Shown one piece after another: positions 51,024 through 59,593 of a stretch of 64,000 bases of DNA. Below the pieces are notes generated by a model that saw only the letters and a list, made by a program, of their open reading frames with translations, searched no databases and was not told the DNA's origin. Positions within the stretch are counted from its first letter, which is position 1. Every line of letters begins with the position of its first letter. Made by a program: the position numbers and the translations under genes. Source of the stretch: UBA5070 sp035913415 (GTDB lineage: Bacteria; Fibrobacterota; Fibrobacteria; UBA5070); the NCBI GenBank assembly GCA_035913415.1, contig JAMIIV010000019.1, positions 1 to 64,000 of the forward strand, written 5' to 3'.

Positions 51024-53369
51024 ATGAGCAAACCAGACCTATTCCCGACCGATCCCGGCACCGCGCCCGCGGATGCCCCTGCCACCACATCCGGCCGTCT
51101 CGCGAGCCTCGCCGCGCGACTGGAGGAGCTCGACCGCGCGTATTACGCCAAGGCGGCTCCCGAAGTCTCGGACGGCGAGTACGACGAACTGCGCGCGGCC
51201 TACGACCTTCTTGCCGACCAGGCTGGTCTGTCCGAAAGCGACCGGTACACGCGCTCGGTCGGGGACGACCATTCCGATGGTTTTGCCACGGTGGTGCACA
51301 CCCATCCCATGCTGTCGTTGGAGAAAGCGGCCACCCGTCCGGAGCGCCTGCCCCTTTCGGGTGCCGATGCGGCTCCGGTCGATGCCGAAACCACCCCGCG
51401 GTGGGAGTCCGAGACTGCCTGGGGGCGTCTGGTGGCGTGGGATCGCCGCACTCGCGAGGCCCTGGAAACACCCGGCCCCTTGCGCCTGGTGTTGGAACCC
51501 AAGATCGACGGGATCTCGGTCTCCCTGATCTACGCCGATGGCCGCCTGGAACGCGCCGTGACCCGGGGCGACGGAAGGCGCGGCGACGTGATCACCGCGC
51601 AGGTTCTGGCTTGTGAAGCCGTGCCGGCGCATGTGCGGGAGACCGCCCGGTTCGAGGTCCGGGGCGAGCTCTACCTGCCCCAAGGCGCCTTCGAGGCCCT
51701 GAACAACCGCCTCGCCCAGGCCGATGAAAAGATCCTGGCCAATCCCCGCAACGCCTGCGCGGGCCTGATGAAGCGCAAGGATCCTTCCACCTTGATTGGT
51801 AGCGGGGTGCGCGCGTTCCTGTACCACCTGCCCTCCGGATCGCACGACATGGCCCTGCCGACCTCGCAGGCACAACGCCTGGAGTGGCTGGCCGGCCAAG
51901 GATTCCAGGTCCATGCCGACACCCGCGTGTGCGTCGGCATCGAAGAGGCCTACCTGGGCTGCCTGGCTTTCGCCGCGCGCCGCGCGATCCTCGACCACGA
52001 CATCGACGGCATGGTCGTGAAGATCGACGACACCTCCACCCATGCGCAACTCGGTGCCACCGACCACCACCCGCGCTGGGGCATCGCCTACAAGTTCCCG
52101 CCCGAACGGCGCGCCACCCGCCTTGCCGGCATCACCATCCAGGTGGGACGCACCGGAGCCCTCACTCCGGTGGCCGAGCTCGAACCCGTGCAACTGGCCG
52201 GCACCACCGTCGCGCGCGCCAGCCTCCACAACCGCTCCCACCTGGAACGCCTGGATGCCCGCGTGGGCGACCTCGTGGTGGTCCAGAAGGCCGGAGAGAT
52301 CATCCCGCAGGTCGTGGAGGTGCGCAAGGAGTCCCGCCCGACGGATTCCGTCCCCTTCGTCTTTCCCGAAACCTGCCCGGTGTGCGGGGGCGATCTCGAG
52401 GATCGCGGCCAGGGGCTCGACAAGGACTCCGGAGAACGCATCCAACTGATCGCCTGCTCCAACATGGCCTCCTGCCCTGCCCAGTTGGTGGGCCGACTGG
52501 AGCACTTCGCCTCGCGACGGGCGCTGGACTTGGAAGGTCTGGGCGGCATTGTCGCCGAGGCCCTCGTGGGAAAAGGATTGGTGAAGGACGTCCTCGACCT
52601 ATTCCATCTGACCCTGGAGGAGCTCGCCGCGTTGAACCTCGGAACGGAGGACGCGCCTCGGGTGTTCGGCGAGAAGAACGCGACGAAACTTGTGGAAGCG
52701 ATTGGTCGTGCCCGCACAGCTCCGTTGGCGAAGTGGTTGCACGCCCTGGCCATCCAGAACGTCGGCGAAACCATGGCGATCCGGATCGCGGCGACACACG
52801 AGACTTTGGAAGCGATCGCGCTGTCCCCTGCCCTGGAAGCCCTCGACGAACTGGGTCTGCTGAAGACCGAAGACACCCTTCTCGGGAACAAGTCCGCCAA
52901 GGCCGGCCGCACCGAAGAGGAGAACGCCGAAGTCGCCCTCCGACGGCAGGCGGTCAAGTCACGCATCGCGATCCTGTCCGCCACGACCCGCGCCGCCGGA
53001 GTGGACGACATCGGCTCGGTGACCTCCCGTTCCATCAGGACGTTCCTGGGATCGGAACGCGGCATCGCCCTGGTGGCCGGTCTCCGCGAAAACGGAATCT
53101 CTCCGCGGGGCGATATCCGTTCAGCGGAAGGCCCCCTTTCGGGCAAGACGGTGGTGATCACCGGCACCCTCCCCACCCTCAGCCGCGACCAAGCCCGCGA
53201 GCTCGTTCGCCAGGCCGGAGGAAAAGCGGGCGATTCCGTCAGCAAGAAGACCGATTACGTGGTTGCCGGGGAAGAGGCCGGATCCAAGCTGGCCAAGGCC
53301 CTGAGCCTAGGCGTTCCGGTGATCGACGAATCCGCACTGCGCAAGCTGGCCGCCGGGGAAAACCCTTAA
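51024..53369 (+). CDS. ligA: NAD-dependent DNA ligase
   Basis: 781 residues, about 110 more than the usual 670. It seals nicks in replication and repair. The adenylated lysine is about Lys 160 in EPKIDGISVSLIYADG, later than the usual 115 because of inserted sequence before it (SGADAAPVDAETTPRWESET). Seen in order: KDPSTLIGSGVRAF, DIDGMVVKIDD, the OB fold with GRTGALTPVAEL, the zinc finger CPVCG...CSNMASC, HhH repeats and a C-terminal BRCT (SGKTVVITGTLPTLSRDQAR). A second insert lies in the HhH region (LLKTEDTLLGNKSAKAGRTE). TAGGTTAC lies 16 bases before the ATG. Confidence 0.93.
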   Translation: MSKPDLFPTDPGTAPADAPATTSGRLASLAARLEELDRAYYAKAAPEVSDGEYDELRAAYDLLADQAGLSESDRYTRSVGDDHSDGFATVVHTHPMLSLEKAATRPERLPLSGADAAPVDAETTPRWESETAWGRLVAWDRRTREALETPGPLRLVLEPKIDGISVSLIYADGRLERAVTRGDGRRGDVITAQVLACEAVPAHVRETARFEVRGELYLPQGAFEALNNRLAQADEKILANPRNACAGLMKRKDPSTLIGSGVRAFLYHLPSGSHDMALPTSQAQRLEWLAGQGFQVHADTRVCVGIEEAYLGCLAFAARRAILDHDIDGMVVKIDDTSTHAQLGATDHHPRWGIAYKFPPERRATRLAGITIQVGRTGALTPVAELEPVQLAGTTVARASLHNRSHLERLDARVGDLVVVQKAGEIIPQVVEVRKESRPTDSVPFVFPETCPVCGGDLEDRGQGLDKDSGERIQLIACSNMASCPAQLVGRLEHFASRRALDLEGLGGIVAEALVGKGLVKDVLDLFHLTLEELAALNLGTEDAPRVFGEKNATKLVEAIGRARTAPLAKWLHALAIQNVGETMAIRIAATHETLEAIALSPALEALDELGLLKTEDTLLGNKSAKAGRTEEENAEVALRRQAVKSRIAILSATTRAAGVDDIGSVTSRSIRTFLGSERGIALVAGLRENGISPRGDIRSAEGPLSGKTVVITGTLPTLSRDQARELVRQAGGKAGDSVSKKTDYVVAGEEAGSKLAKALSLGVPVIDESALRKLAAGENP

Positions 53370-53555
53370 GGCGGCCATATGCTCCGGACCGTGGTCGCTT
53401 CCAAACGGAGCCACGCATGAGGATTTTGCGAGCCAAGGAATGGACTCGATTTCCGAGGACATGAACCTGGTCGGTGTTCAGCTGCAAACGACGCTTGGCG
53501 ACCACACCACCCGGGCGCGATCCAAAAACGTTGCAACCCGGGAAGATCTCCGAGA

Positions 53556-54314
53556 TCAATCCACGGCATGGATGGTTGGGCTTTCCAGGATCCGTTGCAC
53601 AAAGTAGACCAGATACATGGAGAAAACGACGCCTCCCAACAGCAGCGATAGCGGGTAAACGTCAGAGGCAAGGCTTGCCGATCCTGTCATGAAGCGGTGG
53701 CCCGATTGTACAACCTCAAGGAGGATGGATCCGACGGTGCTTGATCCGTCCGTTGTGGCGAACTGACTGGAGGTACGATCCCACAAGGCGGCCAGAAAAA
53801 AGAAAAACGCGAGGGTATACGGAATCAACAGAACCCATTTCGGAAACTGGATGAATTCACGAGTATCCGTCCAATCGCCAATCTGGAACGCATAAAAATG
53901 CTGATACGAAAGGCCATCGTGGATCCACGACATCTCTACATACGAAACATTATATTCCGCTGCCAAATCCAATTCTTTTTGGCGACGGATCGGAAGGCTT
54001 GGGAATTTCTTGCGAATCTCGATCCCGGTCAAGGTCTCTGAACAACACTCGAGCCAGAGGTCATCCTGTGTATCCGGAGATCGCAAACTTAACCATTTCA
54101 ACAGCAACAGAATGCCACCAATAGAGAATAGAATCCATTGGACCATGGGCTGGCTGGCAGAAACAAATTTTCCATCGACAGAATAAGGCAGAAAAAAGTA
54201 ACTCATATTCGGAATGGCCAAAGCCAAGATATTATCCATCAGCAATTGATTCTGTCGCCGAGAAATCGAGTACCGAACGATTTCTCTCCATTCGCCAATT
54301 GTTGTTGCAGGCAT
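53556..54314 (-). CDS. Unknown membrane protein of low GC content
   Basis: 252 residues with about four hydrophobic segments (ILALAIPNMSYFFLP, WILFSIGGILLLLKWL, WVLLIPYTLAFFFFLAALW, LLLGGVVFSMYLVYFV). Between them is a soluble part of about 90 residues with charged and aromatic residues (SLPIRRQKELDLAAEYNVSY). No family recognised. AGGAG about seven bases before the ATG is a good ribosome-binding site. The gene and its surroundings are far more AT-rich than any neighbour, which suggests recent acquisition. It lies 45 bases after queA on the same strand. Confidence 0.7.
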   Translation of the reverse strand: MPATTIGEWREIVRYSISRRQNQLLMDNILALAIPNMSYFFLPYSVDGKFVSASQPMVQWILFSIGGILLLLKWLSLRSPDTQDDLWLECCSETLTGIEIRKKFPSLPIRRQKELDLAAEYNVSYVEMSWIHDGLSYQHFYAFQIGDWTDTREFIQFPKWVLLIPYTLAFFFFLAALWDRTSSQFATTDGSSTVGSILLEVVQSGHRFMTGSASLASDVYPLSLLLGGVVFSMYLVYFVQRILESPTIHAVD

Positions 54315-54359
54315 GATCGAACTCCTGGAAAGAACCTTGATGCGACCGACCTCGGGTGG

Positions 54360-55424
54360 CTACGGCCTCAGACTCAGCATACAGTCGCCGTAGCTGAAGA
54401 GTCGGTACCGTTCGCGCAGGGCTTCGTCGTAGACTTCGCGCCAGCGTTCGCGCGAGCCCAGCCATCCCGCCACCAGGAGGATGAGCGTGGTGCGCGGCCA
54501 ATGGAAGTTGGTGAGGAGGCCTTCGGCGGCACGGGGCGGGTCGAGCGGGTGCAGGAAAAGCCTCGTGTCGCCCGACCCGGCACGGTAGGTGTCCAAGTTG
54601 GCCCGAAAGCAGGTCTCGACCGTGCGCAAGGCGGTGGTGCCCACACACACGATGCGACCTCCTTGGGCCCGCGTTTCCGCCAGCGCGCGCGCGGCGTCTT
54701 CCCCCACCTCCCAGAATTCGGAGTGCATGGGGTGTTCCAGCGCGTTTTCGACCGCGACCGGCTGGAAGGTCCCTGCCCCCACATGGAGCGTCACCCGGGC
54801 GATGCCGACCCCCTTGGCGGACAAGGTCGCCAGGACCTCCTCCGATAGGTGGAGACCCGCGGTGGGAGCCGCCACGGCCCCGGGCCGGGCGGCCCAGACG
54901 GTCTGGTAGGCGGTCTCGTCTTCGCGGGTGGGCCGCCGCTTCACGTAGGGCGGAAGCGGCACCTCGCCGTGCGCCTCGAGCCAGGAGTGGAACGCGTCCG
55001 ACGCGCAGGAGAAGACCAGGCGCCGGGCACCGTCGGGGAGGACCTCCAGCACCTGGGCCGAGACGCCCCCGGCAAAGGAAATCCTGCGCCCCGGCGTCAA
55101 TTTTCGTCCGGGCTTGGCGAAGGCGTCCCAGGTCGGAGACGGACTTTCCACCTGGGAAGGGGCCAACAGGAGCAGCTCGATCGCCCCGCCGGTGGCGACG
55201 GTGCCGCGCAGGCGTGCGCGCAGGACGCGGGTGTCGTTGAGGACCAGGAGATCACCCGCGCGCAGGTGCGAGGGAAGATCGGCTACGGACTCGTGGAGCA
55301 CGGGAGATCCCGCCGGTCCGGGAGGTGCCACCAGCATGCGCGCCGTGCCGCGGGGAGCGGGCTGTTGCGCCACCTGGTCGGGGGGCACGTCGAAATCGAA
55401 ATCGGAGAGGTTCAGGACGTCCAT
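54360..55424 (-). CDS. queA: S-adenosylmethionine:tRNA ribosyltransferase-isomerase
   Basis: 354 residues. It adds the cyclopentenediol ring to 7-aminomethyl-7-deazaguanine in tRNA, making epoxyqueuosine. The start LSDFDFDVPPDQVAQQPAPR, VLNDTRVLRARLRG, PPYVKRRPTREDETAYQTVW, GAVAAPTAGLHL and LLTNFHWPRTTLILLVAGWL are all family blocks. ATG 55424 is preceded nine bases upstream by TACCTTTC and lacks a ribosome-binding site. tgt and other queuosine genes are not in the window. Confidence 0.95.
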   Translation of the reverse strand: MDVLNLSDFDFDVPPDQVAQQPAPRGTARMLVAPPGPAGSPVLHESVADLPSHLRAGDLLVLNDTRVLRARLRGTVATGGAIELLLLAPSQVESPSPTWDAFAKPGRKLTPGRRISFAGGVSAQVLEVLPDGARRLVFSCASDAFHSWLEAHGEVPLPPYVKRRPTREDETAYQTVWAARPGAVAAPTAGLHLSEEVLATLSAKGVGIARVTLHVGAGTFQPVAVENALEHPMHSEFWEVGEDAARALAETRAQGGRIVCVGTTALRTVETCFRANLDTYRAGSGDTRLFLHPLDPPRAAEGLLTNFHWPRTTLILLVAGWLGSRERWREVYDEALRERYRLFSYGDCMLSLRP

Positions 55425-55433
55425 GAAGGGAGG

Positions 55434-55441
55434 GAAAGGTA
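55434..55441 (-). promoter_or_regulatory. TAnnTTTC box before queA
   Basis: Minus-strand TACCTTTC ends nine bases before ATG 55424. The same octamer precedes the barrel-like gene at 28263 by nine bases and the 111-residue gene at 58574 by eight. Confidence 0.45.
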
Positions 55442-55467
55442 CTCCCCCACCCCCCACTTCGGGACGG

Positions 55468-56715
55468 TCATTGCCCGCCGGCGGCGGCCCGAACCTCGGC
55501 CTCGGGATCCAATCGCAGGCGCGAGCGCAAGACCACGGCGCGCGCGCTCGTGAGTCTGCCAAGTGCCAACGCGGCCTCGGCACGGAGGCGGGGGGATCGG
55601 TCCTGGACCAGCGCTTCAAGGGCGGGCAGGTCGGATTCCTGGATGACCGATGCTGCGGTTGCCAAGGCCTGCACACGTTCGCGTGCATCGGCGGTGGGGT
55701 CCGAGGCGATGTTCCACAAGGCGGCGCGGGCCGGACCAGCCCCCGACAGGATCCGTCGGCGCAGGGCCCCGGTCTCGAGAGGATCCACGCCTTCGGCCTG
55801 CAACCGCAGGGCGAGCTCGGCCAGGTCGGCGCGGACCTGGCGTTCGACGAACATCGTCTCCAACCGCAGGAGGTCGGACGAATCGAGGCGCGTCGGACCC
55901 GACGCCTTCACAGCCACGGGTGGCGGCGCGATCGGTCGTTCGAAACGCGGCAGGTGGAACCCGACGGAAAACCAGACCCCGGGATTGTCGATGCCCGTGG
56001 CACTGCCCGGTCGGGCCTCGTTCCACCAGCCGAATTCCCCGTTGCGAAAAAGCCACGACTGGATCTCGGTCAGGCCGAATCCCAGCACCAGGGGATCCCA
56101 ACCCACGCTGGCTCCGGCGTGGTGCCGCCAGATCTCGTGGGAATACGAAGTCTCCCAGCCCAGCGAGGCATGGGCAGGCAGGAGAAGTTCCACCGAGCCG
56201 AAGGGAACGTATTCGACCTGGTCGCCCACGGATTCGACGGCCCCCGAAGCGCGCACTCGCGCCCATTTCCAGGTGCGGGCGGCCCCCAGCCAGACACGCG
56301 AAGGGGTGTTTCGCGGGTGCACCCCGAACAATTCCAGCGATGGAGCGTAGAAGAGGTCGTCGAAACCCGCGCTGACATCGGCGCCCAGTTCGTCTTGGGT
56401 CCAGATGGCCGTGGCCATCCCGAATCCCGCGCCGTCGGGCCCGCCGCAACCTTCGATGGACAGCCGGGCAAACGGCGTCGATTCGAAGCGCAGCGTCCAG
56501 GGATGGCGGTTGGATGGTTCGGCCCCCACCGGGGCCGTGGGGAACTGGTTGGAAACCAGTCCTATTTCGGCCCTGCCCGCTTCACCCAGATCGGGTCGGG
56601 GCGAGAAAGGGACCGTGCCCGCGTGGGGGATGGACCAGCATCCGAGGATCCACGCGGCGGCAAACCCAGCACCTTGCGCTGGATGTCGATTTCCTTGGTG
56701 TCGAGCTCTCGCCAC
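55468..56715 (-). CDS. Exported protein: beta-barrel-like region plus HEAT-like helical tail
   Basis: 415 residues from GTG 56715, with GGAGGAGGGG directly before it. The n-region MARARHQGN is basic and the hydrophobic core GAGFAAAWILGCW ends in a plausible cleavage site. Residues about 70-255 alternate in barrel fashion (FARLSIEGCGGPDGAGFGMA, SVELLLPAHASLGWETSYSH, GVWFSVGFHLPRF). The last 130 are helical with HEAT-like periods (LETMFVERQVRADLAELALR, ALEALVQDRSPRLRAEAALA). No family recognised. The start lies 154 bases inside the pseudouridine synthase gene, which is a long overlap; the signal peptide argues it is real. Confidence 0.65.
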   Translation of the reverse strand: MARARHQGNRHPAQGAGFAAAWILGCWSIPHAGTVPFSPRPDLGEAGRAEIGLVSNQFPTAPVGAEPSNRHPWTLRFESTPFARLSIEGCGGPDGAGFGMATAIWTQDELGADVSAGFDDLFYAPSLELFGVHPRNTPSRVWLGAARTWKWARVRASGAVESVGDQVEYVPFGSVELLLPAHASLGWETSYSHEIWRHHAGASVGWDPLVLGFGLTEIQSWLFRNGEFGWWNEARPGSATGIDNPGVWFSVGFHLPRFERPIAPPPVAVKASGPTRLDSSDLLRLETMFVERQVRADLAELALRLQAEGVDPLETGALRRRILSGAGPARAALWNIASDPTADARERVQALATAASVIQESDLPALEALVQDRSPRLRAEAALALGRLTSARAVVLRSRLRLDPEAEVRAAAGGQ

Positions 56716-57362
56716 TGCCCCTCCTCCAGGCCCTCCAGGGTCCATTTTCCCACTCGGAGGCGGCACAAGTCCAGTGTTTCCCGCTCGAGAACTTCCATCA
56801 TGCGCCGAATCTGGCGATACCGTCCCTCGCGCAGCTCCATGCGCAGGAAACGGCCCTTCTGGTCGACCTTCACCGGCAGCAGCGGTGGCTCGCCCGGCAG
56901 CATCAGGCCACCTTTGCGCAACAACGCCAAATCGTCTTCGTCCAGAGGCGAATCGATCTCGACGGCGTATTCCTTCGGATGCTCCCAACGCGGGTGTGTC
57001 ATGCGGTGCAACAGCTCGCCATCGTCAGTGAAGGCGAGCAATCCTCGCGATGGGTAGTCCAGCCGGCCCACGTACACCAACCGATGCAGCTCGGTGGGAA
57101 GCAGGTCGTAGACGGTGCGGCGACCCTGGGGGTCGTCGCGGGTGGTCATGATGCCGGGCGGCTTGAACAACACGATCACCCGCCCCGGAATCGGGGGGAC
57201 GGCGGCGCGTCCATCCACTTCCACACGAGAGGTTTCGGTCACCTGGACCGAAAGGGTGCGCACCACCTGGCCGTCGACCGTGACGCGCCCGGCGCGCACA
57301 AGGTCCTCGGCGCCGCGGCGCGAAGACAGGCCGCATTGGGCCAGGAATCGGTTGATTCTCAC
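56562..57362 (-). CDS. rluB: Ribosomal large-subunit pseudouridine synthase (RluB/RsuA family)
   Basis: 266 residues. An N-terminal S4 domain (MRINRFLAQCGLSSRRGAED, VTVDGQVV) precedes the catalytic domain with VGRLDYPSRGLLAFTDDGEL, where the Asp is the nucleophile. KEYAVEI, EGRYRQIRRMMEVLERETL and LCRLRVGKWTLEGLEEGQWR complete the family. It modifies uridine in 23S or 16S rRNA; RluB, RluE and RsuA are hard to separate by eye. A 37-residue tail follows the normal end and carries the start of the next gene. ATG overlaps the upstream Ppx/GppA stop by 4 bases. Confidence 0.85.
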   Translation of the reverse strand: MRINRFLAQCGLSSRRGAEDLVRAGRVTVDGQVVRTLSVQVTETSRVEVDGRAAVPPIPGRVIVLFKPPGIMTTRDDPQGRRTVYDLLPTELHRLVYVGRLDYPSRGLLAFTDDGELLHRMTHPRWEHPKEYAVEIDSPLDEDDLALLRKGGLMLPGEPPLLPVKVDQKGRFLRMELREGRYRQIRRMMEVLERETLDLCRLRVGKWTLEGLEEGQWRELDTKEIDIQRKVLGLPPRGSSDAGPSPTRARSLSRPDPIWVKRAGPK

Positions 57363-58246
57363 AGTTCCCCCATGGCATCGAGCAGAAGACCCCAGCGCAG
57401 GCCGAGGTCAGAGACGCGGGCGCGTTCAGGCCGGAGGAATTCCAGGCAAAAGCGCAAGACCGCCAGACCGGTGGGCAGAATATCGGCGCGCCCCGCCGTG
57501 AGCCCCGGCAGACGGGCGCGCAGATGGACCGGCAGGGCATCGAGCTTGGCCAGCCACTTTTCGACCAGCTCCAGATCGAGGGCATGTCCTTCCACCCGTT
57601 CCCCCCGGTATTCGCTCATGGCCAATTCCAACGCCACCAAGGTGGTGGCGGCTCCGCCTACGGCCACCAGCTCGCAGCCGGCGTAGGTGGGACGCTTCAT
57701 CTCGGCGTCGCGAAAGGTCTGTTTGACATGTTTGAGAAGGGCTTCGCGGGTCTTCTCGCGGTAGGCCTCGTGCAGTCGCACGCCGCCCAGCGGCATGCTC
57801 ACGGTCTTGCGCGACGAGGCGATCTCGAGGCTCCCCCCCCCCAGGTCGAGGATCACGAGCTTCTTGGCATCGGGGTATCGGGCCTCGACCGCGCGACGCA
57901 CCAGCGTGCCTTCCTCCTCGCCGCTGAGCACACGGGGCGCTAGGCCCAGCACCCGTTGCACCACGGCGGTTGCCTTGGAGGGGTCGGCGGCCTTGCGGAC
58001 GGCTTCGGTCATGCCCACCGCGCGCAGGCGGGCTCCGGTGAGGGCCACGTCCGAGCGAAAGCCCATAAGGGCTTCCTCGAGCCGACCCAGGGCCTCCGAA
58101 GACAATTCCTGTCCGGGCTCCCATCCCTTCCCGAGGCGGCAGACGCTGTCGCGCTGCATCCGGGCCGCCCACGAGCCGTCGGCGCCCTTCTCGGCCACCA
58201 GCAACAAGGCGGAATTGGTGCCGATGTCGACAACGGCCTCAAGCAT
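57359..58246 (-). CDS. Ppx/GppA phosphatase family protein
   Basis: 295 residues, the length of a single actin-like phosphatase domain without the C-terminal HD domain of full Ppx. The ATP/phosphate loops are plain: VVDIGTNSALLLVAEKG at the start, LSGEEEGTLVRRA, and VILDLGGGSLEIASS. It could hydrolyse polyphosphate or pppGpp. Family members of this size are often annotated as exopolyphosphatase; the substrate is not shown here. ATG 58246 overlaps the small upstream gene by 8 bases. Confidence 0.85.
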   Translation of the reverse strand: MLEAVVDIGTNSALLLVAEKGADGSWAARMQRDSVCRLGKGWEPGQELSSEALGRLEEALMGFRSDVALTGARLRAVGMTEAVRKAADPSKATAVVQRVLGLAPRVLSGEEEGTLVRRAVEARYPDAKKLVILDLGGGSLEIASSRKTVSMPLGGVRLHEAYREKTREALLKHVKQTFRDAEMKRPTYAGCELVAVGGAATTLVALELAMSEYRGERVEGHALDLELVEKWLAKLDALPVHLRARLPGLTAGRADILPTGLAVLRFCLEFLRPERARVSDLGLRWGLLLDAMGEL

Positions 58247-58574
58247 CGGAGAGGTCGTCCAGGGAGTCCACCACAGCGGCGGGGTTCCTGTCCGCTTCGA
58301 GCTTGCGTTCGATCGCCTTGGCCAGACCGGCCGGGTCACGCAACAGAAGCCGCGCCTGGGCGACGGCCTCCTCCACCGTGGCCGGTTCGAAACGAGCGGA
58401 CCATTCGGCCACGAGCGCGGCGGTGTCGGTGCCGGGGACAACTCCCGTGGCGAGTTCACGGGCGAGCCCCAGCGCCAAACGCATTCCCAACCCACGCTCG
58501 GCGTCGGGCCGTTGGGCGATGAGGGAATCCAGGCGGGCGATGCGATCGTCGAGTTCTGCGAGAGTTTCGGACAT
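58239..58574 (-). CDS. Small helical hypothetical protein
   Basis: 111 residues, acidic and helical (MSETLAELDDRIARLDSLIA, ATVEEAVAQARLLLRDPAGL). Not recognised; the two long amphipathic helices could form a coiled-coil dimer. It is first in the unit followed by the Ppx/GppA and pseudouridine synthase genes, which it overlaps by 8 bases. A TACCTTTC box lies eight bases before the ATG and no ribosome-binding site is seen. It is not the exonuclease VII small subunit, although the size is similar. Confidence 0.65.
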   Translation of the reverse strand: MSETLAELDDRIARLDSLIAQRPDAERGLGMRLALGLARELATGVVPGTDTAALVAEWSARFEPATVEEAVAQARLLLRDPAGLAKAIERKLEADRNPAAVVDSLDDLSDA

Positions 58575-58582
58575 GGGAGAGG

Positions 58583-58590
58583 GAAAGGTA
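58583..58590 (-). promoter_or_regulatory. TAnnTTTC box before the 111-residue gene
   Basis: Minus-strand TACCTTTC ends eight bases before ATG 58574, in the short gap after the cation transporter gene. Confidence 0.45.
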
Positions 58591-58615
58591 ACCCCCCGTC
58601 GAGGCCACACACCGA

Positions 58616-59593
58616 TCAATGGGCCGCGACGCGCTCCCGCCAAGCCTGGTGGAGCTCCGCCCGCTGGGCATCTCCCAGCAGGCAGCCGCTGAGGCAGGGC
58701 GCCTTGCAGGAGCCGTCGCAGGGATCCAGGTGCAGATTCACGTTGGCCTGTCCCCACGCCAACAGAATCCCGTCCTTGAGCCGGCGCGCCGAGGCGTGCC
58801 CCTCGTAGACGGACAGTTCCGCAGGCACGGCGACATGGGCGTCGACCATGCGCTGGGCGCCGGACTTGCGGGTGCGCAGATCGTGCAGGCTGCGGATGTG
58901 CGCTTCGGCGCGGGCCAGATCCTTGATCTGGGAGATCTCCTCTTCGGGGAGGGCTTCGTCCAGAAGCGCTCCGGTGGCCTGGACGGTCATGTCCCAGGCG
59001 GCTTTCACGATCAGGAGTGCCACCACGATGGCCGCCACGGGATCGATCCAGTCGACCTTCGCCCCGGGGACGAACCAGCGGATCGCGGCGATCAACCCCA
59101 GGCCGGCGAACACGCCCGCGGAGGTCCAAACATCCGTGCGCAGATGCAGGCCGTCGGCGATCAGGGCCATGGAGTCGTGTTTGCGCCCTACGCGCATGAG
59201 GTTGGCCGAAACCGCCAGGTTCATCCCCGCCGAGACGGCCATCACCAGGATGCCCCAGCCCGGCGATTCGACAGCCCCCCCGTGGACCAACTTGTGCCCG
59301 GCTTCCCAGATGATCCATCCGGCGGCCAGGAAAATCAGGAGGGCCTCGACGGCGCCCGAAAGGTTCTCCATCTTCCCGTGTCCATAGGGGTGGTGTTCGT
59401 CGGCGGGGCGATCGGAAAACCGCACCGCGAACCAAGCGATCACGGCCGCGAGCAGGTCGACCGCCGAATGGATGGCTTCGGAGATCACCGAGACCGAGCC
59501 GATGCTCAGGCCCACGCCCAGTTTCGCGACCACCAGGAACGTGTTGGAGAGGACCGAAAGCGAGGCGGCGCGGGACTTTTCTTCGGCAGACAG
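58616..59593 (-). CDS. Cation diffusion facilitator (CDF) transporter with Cys-rich tail
   Basis: 325 residues if started at a CTG at 59593. Metal-site motifs in membrane helices are SEAIHSAVDLLAA and DGLHLRTDVWTS (H-x3-D pattern), and KMENLSGAVEALLI and HHPYGHGK are family blocks. The cytoplasmic domain ends in an unusual Cys-rich tail (DPCDGSCKAPCLSGC), which could bind metal. CDF proteins export Zn, Mn or Fe against protons. GGAGG lies six bases before the CTG, and the extra residues (SAEEKSRAASLSVLSNTF) match the usual start of the family. The in-frame TAG shortly upstream excludes an ATG or GTG there. The next start, GTG 59533, loses the first conserved residues. Confidence 0.85.
   Translation of the reverse strand: MSAEEKSRAASLSVLSNTFLVVAKLGVGLSIGSVSVISEAIHSAVDLLAAVIAWFAVRFSDRPADEHHPYGHGKMENLSGAVEALLIFLAAGWIIWEAGHKLVHGGAVESPGWGILVMAVSAGMNLAVSANLMRVGRKHDSMALIADGLHLRTDVWTSAGVFAGLGLIAAIRWFVPGAKVDWIDPVAAIVVALLIVKAAWDMTVQATGALLDEALPEEEISQIKDLARAEAHIRSLHDLRTRKSGAQRMVDAHVAVPAELSVYEGHASARRLKDGILLAWGQANVNLHLDPCDGSCKAPCLSGCLLGDAQRAELHQAWRERVAAH

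Noticed and set aside
58239..58574. Exonuclease VII small subunit (xseB)
   Set aside because: Size is similar but the family core sequence is missing and no xseA is near.
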